Source: Mycolicibacterium rhodesiae NBB3 (GTDB lineage Bacteria; Actinomycetota; Actinomycetes; Mycobacteriales; Mycobacteriaceae). Taken from it: a stretch of 64,000 nucleotides of DNA. The stretch lies in NCBI RefSeq assembly GCF_000230895.2, contig NC_016604.1, positions 682,001 to 746,000 on the forward strand, read 5' to 3'. A program made the position numbers and the translations under genes. Shown piece after piece: positions 1 to 9,485 of this stretch; positions within the stretch are counted from its first letter, which is position 1; every line of letters starts with the position of its first letter. Below the pieces are notes generated by a model. The model saw only the letters and a list, made by a program, of their open reading frames with translations. It made no database searches and had not been told where the DNA came from.

Positions 1-980
1 GCGCCGTCGTGGGTGAGGTTCAGGCCGTCGAGCACACCGCGGCGATCAGGGTCGTGCAGCGGGACCCGCTCACCGCGCAGGTAGGGCGACCACACCGGAA
101 CCCGCGCGGGATCGGTCTCGACACCTTGTCCTACGAGGCGGTCCACCCAGCCGAGGAACAGACCGCCCGCGTTGCTCGGTCCGCCGATCTGGCACTTGCC
201 GGGCACCGGATGTGGCAGCGTCCACAGACCGGGTACCTCGCGGAACGCGTCGAGGGTCGCCCACACGATCAAGGTCGTGCCGCACATGACAAGCACGTCA
301 CCCTCCTGATCGGCGCCCGCGACGATCTGTTCGCACACCGCGTCGACCGCGCCGGCGGCCAGCACGACGTCGGTTCCGGCCACCCGGCTGACCGCAGTGC
401 CGGTGGTCTCCACGCGCGGCATGGTCCGGGACTCAGTACCGCAGTCGGCGCACACCGCGTCGCTCCAACCGCCGCCGTCGAACAGCGGATAGGCGGTACT
501 GGCGGTCGTGCTGTCGATGAACGCATCCCGCGCGAGCGCGTCGTTGGCGACCGCCATCGCGGGCCAGTACCCGTGCGCGCCGCGCACCTCCCCCGCTGTC
601 CAGCGCAGGAACTCAACGGCCTCACCCGACAGAAACGAGCGATCCGGGCCGGCACCCGATCGGCCTCGAGCGTCCCCGTACAGCAGTCCCGGCGTCAGCG
701 GCCGTCCCCCGTCGTCGACCGCAGTCATGGACGGGACCATCGCGGTGACCGCCGCCGCCGCAAGTTCGGGTCGGCGCGTATCGGTCAGCGTCGACAGGGC
801 CTTCACCGGCCCACGCCGCCATGCCTCATCCGCGTCATGCTCGAGTTGATCAGGAGCGGGCACGCGCAGTTGGTGCGGAATCCGCACTCTGGCGGTCACC
901 TGGCCGTCCTCATCGGCGGCAACGGCCTTTACCGCGGTCGTCCCGATGTCGATGCCTATTGTGACCGCTTTTGCTGACAC
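1..980 (-). CDS. FGGY-family carbohydrate kinase (partial, C-terminus outside window)
   Basis: Read on the minus strand from a GTG at 980; an in-frame GTG at 989 is an alternative start. The product begins with the actin-fold phosphate-1 motif IGIDIGTT (D11, G13, T14, T15). It later carries a CGTTLIVW segment and GGPSNAGG, typical of FGGY sugar kinases such as xylulokinase, and it is still open at base 1. About 326 residues of an expected 480-520 are present. It phosphorylates a sugar or polyol with ATP; the substrate cannot be told from sequence. It diverges from a dehydrogenase/aldolase pair only 30 bases away, which suggests one shared control region and one catabolic pathway. Family call firm, substrate unknown. 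Confidence 0.85.
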   Translation of the reverse strand, partial: MSAKAVTIGIDIGTTAVKAVAADEDGQVTARVRIPHQLRVPAPDQLEHDADEAWRRGPVKALSTLTDTRRPELAAAAVTAMVPSMTAVDDGGRPLTPGLLYGDARGRSGAGPDRSFLSGEAVEFLRWTAGEVRGAHGYWPAMAVANDALARDAFIDSTTASTAYPLFDGGGWSDAVCADCGTESRTMPRVETTGTAVSRVAGTDVVLAAGAVDAVCEQIVAGADQEGDVLVMCGTTLIVWATLDAFREVPGLWTLPHPVPGKCQIGGPSNAGGLFLGWVDRLVGQGVETDPARVPVWSPYLRGERVPLHDPDRRGVLDGLNLTHDG

Positions 981-1010
981 GGGCGCCACCGTACGCCAGC
1001 ATGTGCATAC

Positions 1011-1988
1011 GTGAGCAGACTTCGCGCGCTCGTGACGGCACCCCTTCGCGGCCCGGGTTTCGCCAAACTGAGCCGGCTGGTCGACGTCGTCTACGACCCG
1101 TGGATCGAGCTGCATCCGCTGCGCATCTACTCTGCTGAGCAGCTCGCGGCGCGGGCGGCTGCCGAGCGCGCCGATATCCTTGTCGTGGAAAGCGATTCGG
1201 TCGGCGGGCCGGTGTTCGACCTGCCGTTGCGTGCCGTCGCATCCACCCGCGGCGACCCCACCAACGTCGACGTCGCCGGTGCGACAGCCGCGCGCGTGCC
1301 GGTGTTGCGCACTCCGGGCCGCAATGCCGACGCCGTCGCGGAGATGGCGCTCGCCCTGCTCTTCGCCACCACCCGCCACGTACTGATCGCCGACGCGGAT
1401 GTCCGTGCCGGAGAGGTGTTTCGCGACGGCACCCTCCCGTACCAACGGTTCCGGGCGTGGGAGATCGCGGGGCTGACGGCCGGTCTGGTGGGCCTCGGTG
1501 CGGTGGCACGCGCGCTGCGGTGGCGGCTGCAGGGTCTTGGCGTGACGGTGATCGCCTACGACCCGTACAACGACGAGGCCGGCCACAGCCTCGACGAGTT
1601 GCTCGCCGCGGCCGACATCGTGTCGCTGCATGCGCCCGTCACCGACGACACCGTGGAGATGATCGGCGCAGACCAGTTCGCAAAGATGCGTGACGGGGCG
1701 GTCTTCCTCAATACCGCTCGGGCCCAACTGCACAACACCGATGCGTTGGTCGGGGCCCTGTACAGCGGCAAGATCGGTGCCGCCGGGCTGGATCACTTCG
1801 TCGGTGAATGGCTGCCAGTCGACCATCCGCTCACCGGCATGCCCAACGTCGTGCTCACGCCGCACATCGGCGGCGCCACGTGGAACACCGAGGCGCGGCA
1901 GGCGCAGATGGTCGCCGATGGCCTCGAGGCGCTGCTGTCCGGGCGTGTGCCCGCGCATATCGTCAACCCGGAGGTGCTGACTTTATGA
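1011..1988 (+). CDS. D-isomer-specific 2-hydroxyacid dehydrogenase
   Basis: 325 residues from a GTG start. A Rossmann NAD site, GLGAVA, lies at 161-166 (the last Gly of GxGxxG is Ala here), with an acidic residue at D184. Catalytic candidates are R237 (in NTAR) and H285 (in PHIGG), the layout of phosphoglycerate/2-hydroxyacid dehydrogenases. It should interconvert a 2-hydroxy and a 2-oxo acid with NAD(H) in the cytosol. The stop overlaps the ATG of the downstream aldolase (ATGA), so the two are translationally coupled, and it diverges from a sugar kinase. Together they suggest a small sugar or sugar-acid degradation route. A biosynthetic serA role is unlikely because the C-terminal ACT domain is missing. 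Confidence 0.85.
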   Translation: MSRLRALVTAPLRGPGFAKLSRLVDVVYDPWIELHPLRIYSAEQLAARAAAERADILVVESDSVGGPVFDLPLRAVASTRGDPTNVDVAGATAARVPVLRTPGRNADAVAEMALALLFATTRHVLIADADVRAGEVFRDGTLPYQRFRAWEIAGLTAGLVGLGAVARALRWRLQGLGVTVIAYDPYNDEAGHSLDELLAAADIVSLHAPVTDDTVEMIGADQFAKMRDGAVFLNTARAQLHNTDALVGALYSGKIGAAGLDHFVGEWLPVDHPLTGMPNVVLTPHIGGATWNTEARQAQMVADGLEALLSGRVPAHIVNPEVLTL

Positions 1989-2641
1989 GATCCGTTGCCA
2001 ATGCCGAAGACGCGGTCCTCGCCGCGGCCAAGGACATGCTGCGTCGAGGCCTCGTCGAGGGCACGGCGGGCAATATCTCCGCCAGACGTGAGGACGGCAA
2101 TCTCGTCATCACACCGTCGTCGGTGGACTACTCCGACATGGCACTCGACGATCTCGTGCTCGTCGACCCGGAGGGTGATGTACTCGACGCCAAGGACGGC
2201 CGGAACCCGTCGACGGAAATGGCTCTGCACTTGGCGTGCTATCGCGCATACGACGACATCGGCAGTGTGATTCACAGTCATCCGGTGTGGGCCACCATGT
2301 TCGCGGTCGCGCACCAGTCGATACCCGCCGCGGTCGACGAGTTCGCCGTCTATTGCGGCGGCGACATCCGGTGTGCCGACTACGCGGCGTCCGGAACGCC
2401 CGACGTCGGAAGCAACGCCGTCACGGCGCTGGAGGGCAGGGCCGCGGCGCTGATCGCCAACCACGGCCTGGTGGCAGTCGGACCGCGTCCGGACAAGGTC
2501 CTGCATGTCACCGCACTGGTGGAGCGCACCGCGCAGATCGTCTGGGGCGCAAGAGCTCTCGGCGGCCCGGTGCCGATACCCGACGAGGTCAACAACAACT
2601 TCGCGGCGGTATACGGCTACCTGCGCCAGAACCCTGTGTGA
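1985..2641 (+). CDS. class II aldolase/adducin family protein (L-fuculose-phosphate aldolase-like)
   Basis: 218 residues; the ATG at 1985 overlaps the preceding stop codon. The GTAGNIS phosphate-binding motif is at 26-32, the catalytic-type Glu is E78, and the zinc ligands are H98, H100 (HSHP) and H160 (NHG). This is the full active-site set of FucA/AraD enzymes, and the length is normal. It is likely to cleave a phosphorylated ketose into a triose phosphate and an aldehyde, or to act as an epimerase. Coupling to the dehydrogenase and the adjacent kinase supports a kinase-aldolase-dehydrogenase pathway. Exact substrate unknown. Confidence 0.85.
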   Translation: MRSVANAEDAVLAAAKDMLRRGLVEGTAGNISARREDGNLVITPSSVDYSDMALDDLVLVDPEGDVLDAKDGRNPSTEMALHLACYRAYDDIGSVIHSHPVWATMFAVAHQSIPAAVDEFAVYCGGDIRCADYAASGTPDVGSNAVTALEGRAAALIANHGLVAVGPRPDKVLHVTALVERTAQIVWGARALGGPVPIPDEVNNNFAAVYGYLRQNPV

Positions 2642-4426
2642 CTAAAAGCGGTAATCGCCCAACCACAGTGCACTGGCACCGCGCAACGAACTGTCCGCCT
2701 GGTCGAGCACCCCGGCCACCGAGCGGGCCACGAGTACCGCAAGTGCCTCGGGCAACGACGCGGCCGCCGGCGCCGACGACGGCTTGGGGCGCAGGACATC
2801 CATGAACGAGGAGCCGGGGTAGTTGACCAGGCGAACATCGTCGTCGGGATCGAGGCCGGCCAGCACCTTGGCGCGGCTGATCGCGGTGCGCAGACCACCG
2901 AGCTCGTCGACGAGTCCGTGCTCCAGTGCGTCCGCCCCTGTCCACACGCGGCCGCGGGCGACCGCATCGACGGCTTCGACGGTCATCTTGCGCCCGACCG
3001 CGACGTTCTCGATGAAGTCGGTGTAGAACAGGTCGGTCGTTGCTTCGATGTGCTCGCGCTGCGCGTCGGTGAACGGATGGTCGATGGACCACGCGTCGGC
3101 ATTGGCGTTGGTGCGCACCGACTCCGAGCCCACGCCCAGCCGCTCCTTGAGCTCGCGGGCGACAAGCTTGCCGGTCACGACGCCGATCGAGCCGGTGATG
3201 GTTGCTGCATTCGCCACGATCGCATCCGCGGACATCGACACCAGGTAGCCGCCCGATGCGGCGACGGCACCCATCGAGGCCACGACGGGTTTCCCGGCGT
3301 CGCGGACCCGGTTCACCTCGCGCCAAATGGTTTCCGACGCGCTGGCCGACCCGCCGCGACTCTCCACACGCAGCACGACCGCCGAGACGGAGTCGTCGGC
3401 AGCGGCCTCCCGTAGCGCGGCTGAAATGGTGTCCGCACCTGCGCTCGAATTACCGAACGGCAGCACCTGCGGGCCGCCCCTACCGCTGACGATCATTCCG
3501 TCCAGAGTGACGACAGCGATCGTCGGTTTGCCCCTTCGGCCGGGCACCGACGGCGTCGGCCGCGGCGCGCTGGCCTTCGCGTACCGCGACAGGTACAGCC
3601 GCGGCGGCGCATCCTCGGTGTCCGAGCCGGACGTGGGTGTAATACCCTTTGCGCCAACGAGTTCGGCGATACGTCCGTAGGCCTGGTCGCGGAATCCGAT
3701 CCGGTCAACCAACCGGCCCGACACGGCATCGTCGCGCAACAGTGGCGCTTTGTCGGCGAGCGCATCGACTTCCGACGACTCGAGATGGCGCGATTCGGCA
3801 ACGGCCTGCCACACCTGGCTCTGCAGGCTCTCGATCAGCCGGGTGTCGGCCTCACGATGCGGGTCGGTGTAGCCGTTCTGCGTGAATCTGTTTGCCACGG
3901 ACTTGTATTCACCGCGGGCGACGAACTGCGCCTCGATGCCCGCCTTGTCGAGCGCGTCCCGCAAGAACATCGCGTTGGTGGCGAATCCGATCAGCCCGAC
4001 CGTGCCCGAGGGCTGCATCCACACCTCGCGAAACGCCGAAGCCAGGTAGTACGACAGCGTCCCCGGGTAGGTCTCGGCCCACGCGACCGACGGCTTCACA
4101 TCGCTGAACGCCGCGACGGCCGCACGCAGCTCCTGCACCGGTCCTGGTGCGGCGGCGGACAGCTCGACGCGCGCGATCAGGCCTGCCACCCGCGGATCGT
4201 CGGCGGCGCGGTGGATCGCCGCGACGGCCTCGCGCAGCACCAGCGGCCGGTTACCCCCGGAGATCATCGCCAAGGGGTCGAAGCCACCGGTCTCCTGTGG
4301 CGCCGACATCAACTCGAGTTCCAGCACACACCCGTCGGGGACTCCGTGGTGTCTAGCTGTGTCGACACGCCTGCCGAGCGCGCGAAGGTCGTCGATACCC
4401 GGAATACCGGGCAGAAATGCGAACAT
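2642..4426 (-). CDS. sppA: signal peptide peptidase SppA, 67K type (S49 protease)
   Basis: 594 residues with two tandem S49 domains. The catalytic Lys is K165 in the N-terminal domain (GEYKS) and the nucleophile is S381 in the C-terminal domain (VAASGGYL), the split Ser-Lys dyad of the E. coli-type long SppA. It degrades leftover signal peptides at the membrane. No clear N-terminal membrane anchor is visible, as in mycobacterial homologues (M. tuberculosis Rv0724). It lies just downstream of the spc ribosomal operon, the same neighbourhood as in M. tuberculosis. The 30-base gap to the upstream DUF732 gene allows co-transcription with it. Confidence 0.92.
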   Translation of the reverse strand: MFAFLPGIPGIDDLRALGRRVDTARHHGVPDGCVLELELMSAPQETGGFDPLAMISGGNRPLVLREAVAAIHRAADDPRVAGLIARVELSAAAPGPVQELRAAVAAFSDVKPSVAWAETYPGTLSYYLASAFREVWMQPSGTVGLIGFATNAMFLRDALDKAGIEAQFVARGEYKSVANRFTQNGYTDPHREADTRLIESLQSQVWQAVAESRHLESSEVDALADKAPLLRDDAVSGRLVDRIGFRDQAYGRIAELVGAKGITPTSGSDTEDAPPRLYLSRYAKASAPRPTPSVPGRRGKPTIAVVTLDGMIVSGRGGPQVLPFGNSSAGADTISAALREAAADDSVSAVVLRVESRGGSASASETIWREVNRVRDAGKPVVASMGAVAASGGYLVSMSADAIVANAATITGSIGVVTGKLVARELKERLGVGSESVRTNANADAWSIDHPFTDAQREHIEATTDLFYTDFIENVAVGRKMTVEAVDAVARGRVWTGADALEHGLVDELGGLRTAISRAKVLAGLDPDDDVRLVNYPGSSFMDVLRPKPSSAPAAASLPEALAVLVARSVAGVLDQADSSLRGASALWLGDYRF

Positions 4427-4456
4427 CCTGTGAGCGTACCGACGCAGACGCAGGGG

Positions 4457-4804
4457 CTAGCGCCCGATGAATCGCGTGAACTGCGGACAGTAGGTGACCA
4501 CCGAGGCCTGCATGAAGCCCACCGCCTGCTCACGGCTCAGATTGCTGTTCTGCAGCGAGGCGACAATGCCCCGAACCACCGGAGGCGGATTGGGGTTCTT
4601 CGCCAATTCCTGAGCCAATGTGTTGCACACATTTCTTCCCAGGGCGGGGATGTCCGTTTCGTCGCCAGCGGTGATGCCGAGCGAGTTGACCGCCTTCTCG
4701 AACTGCTCGTCGGCGTCTTGGGCCTGCGCCGACGTGGCGCCGCCGAACACTGCCAAACCGGCGGCGACCATCACGACGGTGACGGCGCGGCGGAGAGTGG
4801 TCAT
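4457..4804 (-). CDS. secreted DUF732 domain protein
   Basis: 115 residues from the ATG at 4804, chosen because an AGGAG ribosome site sits about 6 bases upstream and the product then starts with a classical signal peptide (MTTLRRAVTVV, hydrophobic core, cleavage after SAQA near residue 28). The frame stays open upstream, but that extension has no signal or homology. The mature part has two Cys (in RNVCNTL and VTYCPQF) and the pattern of DUF732, small exported mycobacterial proteins of unknown function. The gene lies between the spc operon terminator and sppA. No function is assigned. Confidence 0.85.
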   Translation of the reverse strand: MTTLRRAVTVVMVAAGLAVFGGATSAQAQDADEQFEKAVNSLGITAGDETDIPALGRNVCNTLAQELAKNPNPPPVVRGIVASLQNSNLSREQAVGFMQASVVTYCPQFTRFIGR

Positions 4805-4878
4805 GTCGGCTCCTGAACTATCGGCACGCGCAATGTAGATCGCACCCACATTCGTTTGTGTTACCACATACGGTGAAC

Positions 4879-4914
4879 ACAAGAGCCCCCAACCGTAACG
4901 GCAGGGGCTCTTGT
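4879..4914 (-). terminator. spc operon terminator hairpin
   Basis: A perfect 11-bp stem: ACAAGAGCCCC (4879-4889) pairs with GGGGCTCTTGT (4904-4914) around a 14-base loop. It begins 12 bases after the rplO stop in the direction of transcription. There is no long U-run, which is usual in mycobacteria. It separates the ribosomal operon from the DUF732/sppA genes. Confidence 0.75.
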
Positions 4915-4926
4915 CGACAACTCGAT

Positions 4927-5391
4927 CTACTGGTCGGTCGCGGACCCGCCAGCAGCGTCGGTGCATGATCCGCCCGCAGACGTGATCTTCTCGCGTGCGC
5001 TGCCGCTGAACTTGTGAGCGGTGACGTTGACCTTCACAGTCAGCTTGCCGTCGCCGAGCACCTTGATCAACGAGTTCTTGCGTACCGCACCCGATGCCAC
5101 CAGCTCGTCGATACCGACATCGCCGCCCTTGGGGAACAGCTTGTTGAGATCACCGACGTTGACGACCTGGTACTCGGTCCGGAACCGGTTGCGGAAGCCC
5201 TTGAGCTTCGGCAGCCGCATGTGGATGGGCATCTGACCACCCTCGAACATCGCGGGGACGTTCTTACGTGCCTTGGTGCCTTTGGTGCCGCGGCCGGCGG
5301 TCTTGCCCTTGGAGCCCTCACCGCGACCCACCCGGGTCTTCGCGGTCTTGGACCCCGGCGCCGGGCGCAGGTCGTGCAGTTTGATGGTCAT
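4927..5391 (-). CDS. rplO: 50S ribosomal protein L15
   Basis: 154 residues starting [14 protein letters not shown], with the Gly/Lys/Arg-rich RNA-binding N-terminus ([14 protein letters not shown]) of L15, which binds 23S rRNA late in large-subunit assembly. It is the last gene of the spc operon and overlaps the rpmD stop by 4 bases. The tail ([15 protein letters not shown]) is about eight residues longer than the usual ending of actinobacterial L15 and contains a Cys; this is odd but probably harmless. Confidence 0.97.
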   Translation of the reverse strand: MTIKLHDLRPAPGSKTAKTRVGRGEGSKGKTAGRGTKGTKARKNVPAMFEGGQMPIHMRLPKLKGFRNRFRTEYQVVNVGDLNKLFPKGGDVGIDELVASGAVRKNSLIKVLGDGKLTVKVNVTAHKFSGSAREKITSAGGSCTDAAGGSATDQ

Positions 5392-5591
5392 GCCTTCGCC
5401 TTCCGCTCGTCGCCGACCTCTTCTACTTCGACGAGGTGGTGGACGGCCCTGATGAGTCCACGCGTCTGCGCGTTGTCCTCACGTACGACGGACTGCCGGA
5501 TCTTGCGCAGCCCGAGTGTCCGCAGGCTCTCACGTGCCTTCCAGCGCGCACCGATGGTGCTGCGCACCTGGGTGATCTTCAGCTCTGCCAT
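5388..5591 (-). CDS. rpmD: 50S ribosomal protein L30
   Basis: 67 residues ([14 protein letters not shown]), one L30 ferredoxin-like fold, normal length. It overlaps rplO by 4 bases and follows rpsE after 5 bases, so it is translationally coupled within the spc operon. Confidence 0.97.
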   Translation of the reverse strand: MAELKITQVRSTIGARWKARESLRTLGLRKIRQSVVREDNAQTRGLIRAVHHLVEVEEVGDERKAKA

Positions 5592-5596
5592 GGTCT

Positions 5597-6271
5597 TTAA
5601 GCCGTTCCCTCACGCGCGGCCGACGCGGCCAGCGCCTCGGCTTCGCGACGCGCCCGCAGCATGCCGGCGGGCGCCACTTCCTCGATGGTCAGGCCACGCC
5701 GGGCCGCCACCTCTTCCGGACGCTGGAGCAGCTTGAGCGCGGCAACGGTGGCATGCACCACGTTGATCGCGTTGTCGCTGCCCAGCGACTTGGCCAGGAC
5801 GTCGTGCACGCCCGCGCATTCCAGCACCGCGCGGCACGCGCCGCCGGCGATGACACCGGTACCTGGGCTGGCCGGGCGCAGCATCACGACACCGGCCGCG
5901 GCCTCACCCTGAACGGGATGGGTCACGGTGCCGCCGATGAGCGGTACGCGGAAGAAGTTCTTGCGCGCTTCCTCGACGCCCTTGGCGATGGCGGCCGGAA
6001 CTTCCTTGGCCTTGCCGTAACCGACACCGACCATGCCCTTGCCGTCACCGACGATGACCAATGCGGTGAAGCTGAACCGCCGGCCACCCTTGACCACCTT
6101 GGAGACACGGTTGATCGCGACCACACGCTCGAGGTAGTTGCTCTTGTCACCGCCGTCGCGGCCGCCACGGCCGCCACCACGGTCGTCGCGACGACCCCGC
6201 CCGTCACGATCTCCACGACCGCCGCCGCGGTTGTCCTGCGCCGGAGCGGCGCCAGCCTGCTCGGCCATCAT
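5597..6271 (-). CDS. rpsE: 30S ribosomal protein S5
   Basis: 224 residues. The conserved S5 double-stranded-RNA-binding and C-terminal domains begin near residue 48 ([13 protein letters not shown]). They follow a disordered Gly/Arg/Asp-rich leader, long in mycobacteria. Two adjacent ATG codons (6271 and 6268) follow a GGAAGGA ribosome site; either may be used. S5 contributes to decoding fidelity and the mRNA entry helicase region. Spc operon member, 22 bases after rplR. Confidence 0.96.
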   Translation of the reverse strand: MMAEQAGAAPAQDNRGGGRGDRDGRGRRDDRGGGRGGRDGGDKSNYLERVVAINRVSKVVKGGRRFSFTALVIVGDGKGMVGVGYGKAKEVPAAIAKGVEEARKNFFRVPLIGGTVTHPVQGEAAAGVVMLRPASPGTGVIAGGACRAVLECAGVHDVLAKSLGSDNAINVVHATVAALKLLQRPEEVAARRGLTIEEVAPAGMLRARREAEALAASAAREGTA

Positions 6272-6293
6272 GCAGTCCTTCCGTAATCAGTCA

Positions 6294-6698
6294 TTAGAAC
6301 TTAAGCCCGCCTTCGCGTGCCGCGTCGGCCAGTGCCGCGATCCGTCCGCCGTAGGTGTAACCACCGCGGTCGAAGACCACCGCCTCGATGCCGGCGGCCT
6401 TGGCGCGCTCGGCGATCAGCTGACCGACCCGCACACTGTGAGCCTTCTTGTCACCTTCGACCGCGCGCACGTCCGCCTCGATCGACGAAGCGGCGGCCAC
6501 GGTCGTGCCGTCGAGATCGTTGATCAGCTGCACGTGGATGTGCCGCGATGAGCGGTTGACCATCAGGCGCGGCACCTCGGCCGTGCCTTCGATCTTCTTC
6601 CTCAGCCTGGCGTGCCGACGCAGTCGCGAGACACGCCGCGCCTCGGACACGTTCTGCCCCACCGGCTTACGCGCCGAAGCCTCAGTCTTCGTAGCCAT
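6294..6698 (-). CDS. rplR: 50S ribosomal protein L18
   Basis: 134 residues. The basic N-terminus ([16 protein letters not shown]) and the C-terminal [11 protein letters not shown] motif are those of L18, which with L5 and L25 binds 5S rRNA. Spc operon member, 2 bases after rplF. Confidence 0.97.
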   Translation of the reverse strand: MATKTEASARKPVGQNVSEARRVSRLRRHARLRKKIEGTAEVPRLMVNRSSRHIHVQLINDLDGTTVAAASSIEADVRAVEGDKKAHSVRVGQLIAERAKAAGIEAVVFDRGGYTYGGRIAALADAAREGGLKF

Positions 6699-6700
6699 AT

Positions 6701-7240
6701 CTACTTACCTGTCTTTCCGACCTTGCGGCGGATCTGCTCACCCTCGTAGCGAATGCCCTTGCCCTTGTAGGGATCGCTCTTACGCAGGCGGCGGATGTTG
6801 GCCGCGATCTGGCCGACCTTCTGCTTGTCGATGCCGGTGATCGAGAACTTTGTCGGGGTCTCGACCGCAAAGGTCACGCCCTCGGGAGCATTGATCAGGA
6901 CCGGGTGGCTGTAACCCAGAGCGAACTCGAGGTTGCTGCCCTTGGCGACCACGCGGTAGCCAACGCCGAAGATCTCCATCTTGATGGTGTAACCCTCGGT
7001 GACCCCGGTGACGAGGTTGGCCACCAACGTGCGCGAGAGTCCGTGCAGCGAGCGGTTGCGCCGCTCGTCGTCGGGCCTGGCCACCACGATGGCGCCGTCG
7101 TCATCGCGCGACACCTTGATCGGCTCGGCGACCGCCAGCGCGAGAGTCCCTTTGGGTCCCTTGACCGACACGTTCTGTCCGTCGATCGTCACATCGACCC
7201 CGGATGGAACCGGGACCGGTTGCTTTCCAATTCGCGACAT
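6701..7240 (-). CDS. rplF: 50S ribosomal protein L6
   Basis: 179 residues, two L6 repeats, starting [15 protein letters not shown] and ending with the diagnostic [11 protein letters not shown] motif. It sits near the factor-binding site of the large subunit. Standard length, spc operon order conserved. Confidence 0.98.
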   Translation of the reverse strand: MSRIGKQPVPVPSGVDVTIDGQNVSVKGPKGTLALAVAEPIKVSRDDDGAIVVARPDDERRNRSLHGLSRTLVANLVTGVTEGYTIKMEIFGVGYRVVAKGSNLEFALGYSHPVLINAPEGVTFAVETPTKFSITGIDKQKVGQIAANIRRLRKSDPYKGKGIRYEGEQIRRKVGKTGK

Positions 7241-7263
7241 AGTCTTTTAGGCTCCTATCCCCA

Positions 7264-7662
7264 CTACCACACGTACGCGAGGACTTCGCCGCCCACGCCC
7301 TCTCGGGCTGCCTGGCGGTCGGTCCGTAGACCGGACGACGTGGAGATGATCGCCACGCCCAGACCGCCGAGCACGCGCGGCAGATTGGTGGACTTCGCGT
7401 AGACACGCAGACCGGGCTTGCTCACCCGGCGCAGCCCCGCGATGCTGCGTTCACGGCTCGGGCCGTACTTCAGTTGCACCACAAGCGACTTGCCCACCCG
7501 GGCATCCTCGGTGTGGTAGTCGGAGATGTAGCCCTCGCTCTTCAGGATCTCGGCGATGTTGGCCTTGATCTTGCTGTGCGGCAGCGACACCTCGTCGTGG
7601 TACGCCGAATTGGCGTTGCGCAGACGTGTCAAGAAGTCTGCGATCGGATCCGTCATGGTCAT
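7264..7662 (-). CDS. rpsH: 30S ribosomal protein S8
   Basis: 132 residues ([18 protein letters not shown]); a second in-frame ATG lies two codons in and may be the real start. The C-terminal [12 protein letters not shown] motif of S8 is intact. In enterobacteria S8 represses the spc operon; no equivalent site was identified here. A 115-base gap separates it from rpsN upstream and holds a short dispersed repeat. Confidence 0.97.
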   Translation of the reverse strand: MTMTDPIADFLTRLRNANSAYHDEVSLPHSKIKANIAEILKSEGYISDYHTEDARVGKSLVVQLKYGPSRERSIAGLRRVSKPGLRVYAKSTNLPRVLGGLGVAIISTSSGLRTDRQAAREGVGGEVLAYVW

Positions 7663-7757
7663 GACAGCCGGTTCACCTTCCTCGCGGCGGTTCCCCTTCG
7701 GGGCCTACCGCAACCTGTTTCTGTGGTCTGTAGTTGTGGGGCTGACTAGGGCTTGAC

Positions 7758-7779
7758 GCTCTTCGCGCGAGCGCTCATC
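7758..7779. repeat. 22-bp dispersed repeat, copy 1
   Basis: This 22-base sequence, containing GCGCGAGCGCTCATC, is identical to 25899-25920. Both copies lie just after a ribosomal protein gene (here rpsN, whose stop codon it overlaps) in the same orientation relative to transcription. It contains a short inverted repeat (GCTC...GAGC). Exact identity across two separate operons suggests a small repetitive element rather than chance. Confidence 0.6.
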
Positions 7780-7963
7780 ACCAGCTGGACTTCTGCACAC
7801 CCGGCAGTTCGCCGGCATGCGCCATTTCACGCAGACAGATACGGCAGAGCCCGAACTTGCGGTAAACCGCGTGCGGGCGACCGCATTTGCTGCACCGGGT
7901 GTACCCGCGCACCTTGAACTTGGGCTTCTTATTGGCCTTGTTGACCAGTGCCTTCTTTGCCAT
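7778..7963 (-). CDS. rpsN: 30S ribosomal protein S14 type Z (zinc-binding)
   Basis: 61 residues from the ATG at 7963, which has an AAGGAG site upstream; the frame is open further upstream but that is not coding. Two CxxC knuckles (CSKC and CRIC) mark the short zinc-dependent C+ form of S14, which assembles into the 30S head. It lies 4 bases after rplE. A zinc-free paralogue would be expected elsewhere in the genome but is not in this window. Confidence 0.97.
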   Translation of the reverse strand: MAKKALVNKANKKPKFKVRGYTRCSKCGRPHAVYRKFGLCRICLREMAHAGELPGVQKSSW

Positions 7964-7967
7964 CTGT

Positions 7968-8540
7968 TCAGTTCTCCTTGAACGGAAAGCCCAGCGCCCG
8001 CAACAGCGCTCGTCCTTCGTCGTCGTTCGTCGCCGAGGTGACGACGGTGATGTCCATGCCACGGGGCCGGTCGATGGAGTCCACGTCGATCTCGTGGAAC
8101 ACCGACTGCTCGGTCAGCCCGAAGGTGTAGTTGCCGGTCCCGTCGAACTGCTTGGGCGACAGCCCGCGGAAGTCGCGGATACGCGGCAGCGCGATCGAGA
8201 TGAGGCGGTCGAGGAACTCCCACATCCGGTCGCCGCGCAGCGTCACGCGCGCACCGATCGGCATGCCCTCACGCAGCTTGAACTGTGCGATGGACTTGCG
8301 GGCCTTGCGGATCTCGGGTTTCTGGCCGGTGATCAGCGCCAAGTCGTTGACCGCGCCGTTGATCAGCTTCGCGTCGCGGGCGGCGTCACCGACACCCATG
8401 TTGACGACGACCTTGACCACGCCGGGGATCTGCATGACGTTGGCGTAGTCGAACTCTTTTTGCAGCGAGTCCTTGATCTCCTCGCGGTAGCGCTGCTTGA
8501 GGCGCGGGAGGGTCTTCACCGTGCTTTCACTGATAGTCAT
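7968..8540 (-). CDS. rplE: 50S ribosomal protein L5
   Basis: 190 residues, slightly longer than average through an N-terminal extension before the LKQRYREEI core. It contains the [14 protein letters not shown] loop and the C-terminal [11 protein letters not shown] motif of L5, which binds 5S rRNA and contacts P-site tRNA. Spc operon member. Confidence 0.98.
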   Translation of the reverse strand: MTISESTVKTLPRLKQRYREEIKDSLQKEFDYANVMQIPGVVKVVVNMGVGDAARDAKLINGAVNDLALITGQKPEIRKARKSIAQFKLREGMPIGARVTLRGDRMWEFLDRLISIALPRIRDFRGLSPKQFDGTGNYTFGLTEQSVFHEIDVDSIDRPRGMDITVVTSATNDDEGRALLRALGFPFKEN

Positions 8541-8543
8541 CGT

Positions 8544-8861
8544 CTAGATGTCCTTGCCGTTGGTCTTGGCGATGCGGACCTTCTTGCCGGTCTCTTCGTC
8601 CCTGCGGTAGCCGATTCGGGTGGGCTTGCCGTCGGAATCGACGACCATCACGTTGCTGACGTGGATGGCAGCCTCCTGCGTGACGATGCCGCCGGACTGT
8701 GCGCCGCGCTCGTTGCGCGAGATCGCGGTGTGCTTCTTGATCCGGTTCACGCCCTCGACGAGGATCTTGTTGCGATCCGGGTAGGCCACCAGGACCTTGC
8801 CCTTGGCGCCCTTGTCCTTACCGGAGACCACGAGCACCGTGTCGCCCTTGTGGACCTTCAT
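8544..8861 (-). CDS. rplX: 50S ribosomal protein L24
   Basis: 105 residues. The KOW motif is at the N-terminus ([19 protein letters not shown]); L24 is an early 23S rRNA-binding assembly initiator. Directly abuts rplN with no gap and precedes rplE by 3 bases. Confidence 0.98.
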   Translation of the reverse strand: MKVHKGDTVLVVSGKDKGAKGKVLVAYPDRNKILVEGVNRIKKHTAISRNERGAQSGGIVTQEAAIHVSNVMVVDSDGKPTRIGYRRDEETGKKVRIAKTNGKDI

Positions 8862-9230
8862 CTACAACACCTCCGGGGCAAGCGAAACGATCTTCATGAA
8901 GCGCTTCTCGCGCAGCTCGCGGCCGACCGGACCGAAGATGCGCGTCCCGCGCGGGTCGTTGTCGGCCTTGATGATGACGGCGGCGTTCTCGTCGAACTTG
9001 ATGTAGCTGCCGTCGGCGCGGCGCCGCTCCTTGACGGTGCGCACGATGACGGCCTTGACGACCTCACCGCGCTTGACGTTGCCGCCGGGGATGGCGTCCT
9101 TGACGGTCGCCACGATGATGTCGCCGATGCCGGCGTAACGCCGTCCCGAGCCACCGAGAACGCGGATGCACAAGATCTCCTTGGCACCCGTGTTGTCGGC
9201 GACCTTCACCCGCGATTCCTGCTGAATCAC
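8862..9230 (-). CDS. rplN: 50S ribosomal protein L14
   Basis: 122 residues ([18 protein letters not shown]), exactly the family length. First gene of the spc operon in this genome, with a GAGGAG ribosome site. In many bacteria rplN directly follows rpsQ, but here the two are 14 kb apart, so it needs its own promoter (see 9361-9389). Confidence 0.98.
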   Translation of the reverse strand: MIQQESRVKVADNTGAKEILCIRVLGGSGRRYAGIGDIIVATVKDAIPGGNVKRGEVVKAVIVRTVKERRRADGSYIKFDENAAVIIKADNDPRGTRIFGPVGRELREKRFMKIVSLAPEVL

Positions 9231-9360
9231 TGAAAACTCCTCGACCTGGTTAATGTGTGCACGGCAGATGCCGACCTGACGTGCGCGGTCTTGCTGTCAC
9301 CTAAGAGCACGCAGGGATTTCTTCGAAAGAGATCCGAGGTCTGCCCAAGGCAACCCGATG

Positions 9361-9389
9361 ATTCTATGGGACGACCTGCGCAGAACCAA
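9361..9389 (-). promoter_or_regulatory. predicted promoter of the spc operon
   Basis: On the minus strand a -35 element TTGGTT (9384-9389) and a -10 element TAGAAT (9361-9366) are separated by exactly 17 bases, matching the housekeeping mycobacterial consensus (TTGNNN, TANNNT). Predicted start near 9354, giving an rplN leader of about 124 bases. Not experimentally supported. Confidence 0.6.
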
Positions 9390-9420
9390 ATCGCCGCTGG
9401 TCACCTAGCGCAATGTCGCG

Positions 9421-9464
9421 CTGAGAGCGCCGTCGAGGCTATATGTGCAAGACATCGCTCTCAG
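9421..9464 (-). terminator. inverted repeat after the FGE gene, possible terminator
   Basis: CTGAGAGCG (9421-9429) and CGCTCTCAG (9456-9464) are perfect 9-bp arms with a 26-base loop, starting 21 bases beyond the stop of the formylglycine-generating enzyme gene. The position suits termination of the sulfatase operon just before the spc promoter. The long loop and lack of a U-tract make this uncertain. Confidence 0.4.
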
Positions 9465-9485
9465 ACTGACGTTGAGATCGCATGA

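Noticed and set aside
4805..4966. N-terminal extension of the DUF732 protein
   Set aside because: It would run back over the spc terminator and into rplO; the inner ATG has a ribosome site and a clean signal peptide.
9231..9485. Small plus-strand gene at 9255-9485
   Set aside because: It covers the spc promoter and the hairpin, has no ribosome site and no homology-like features.
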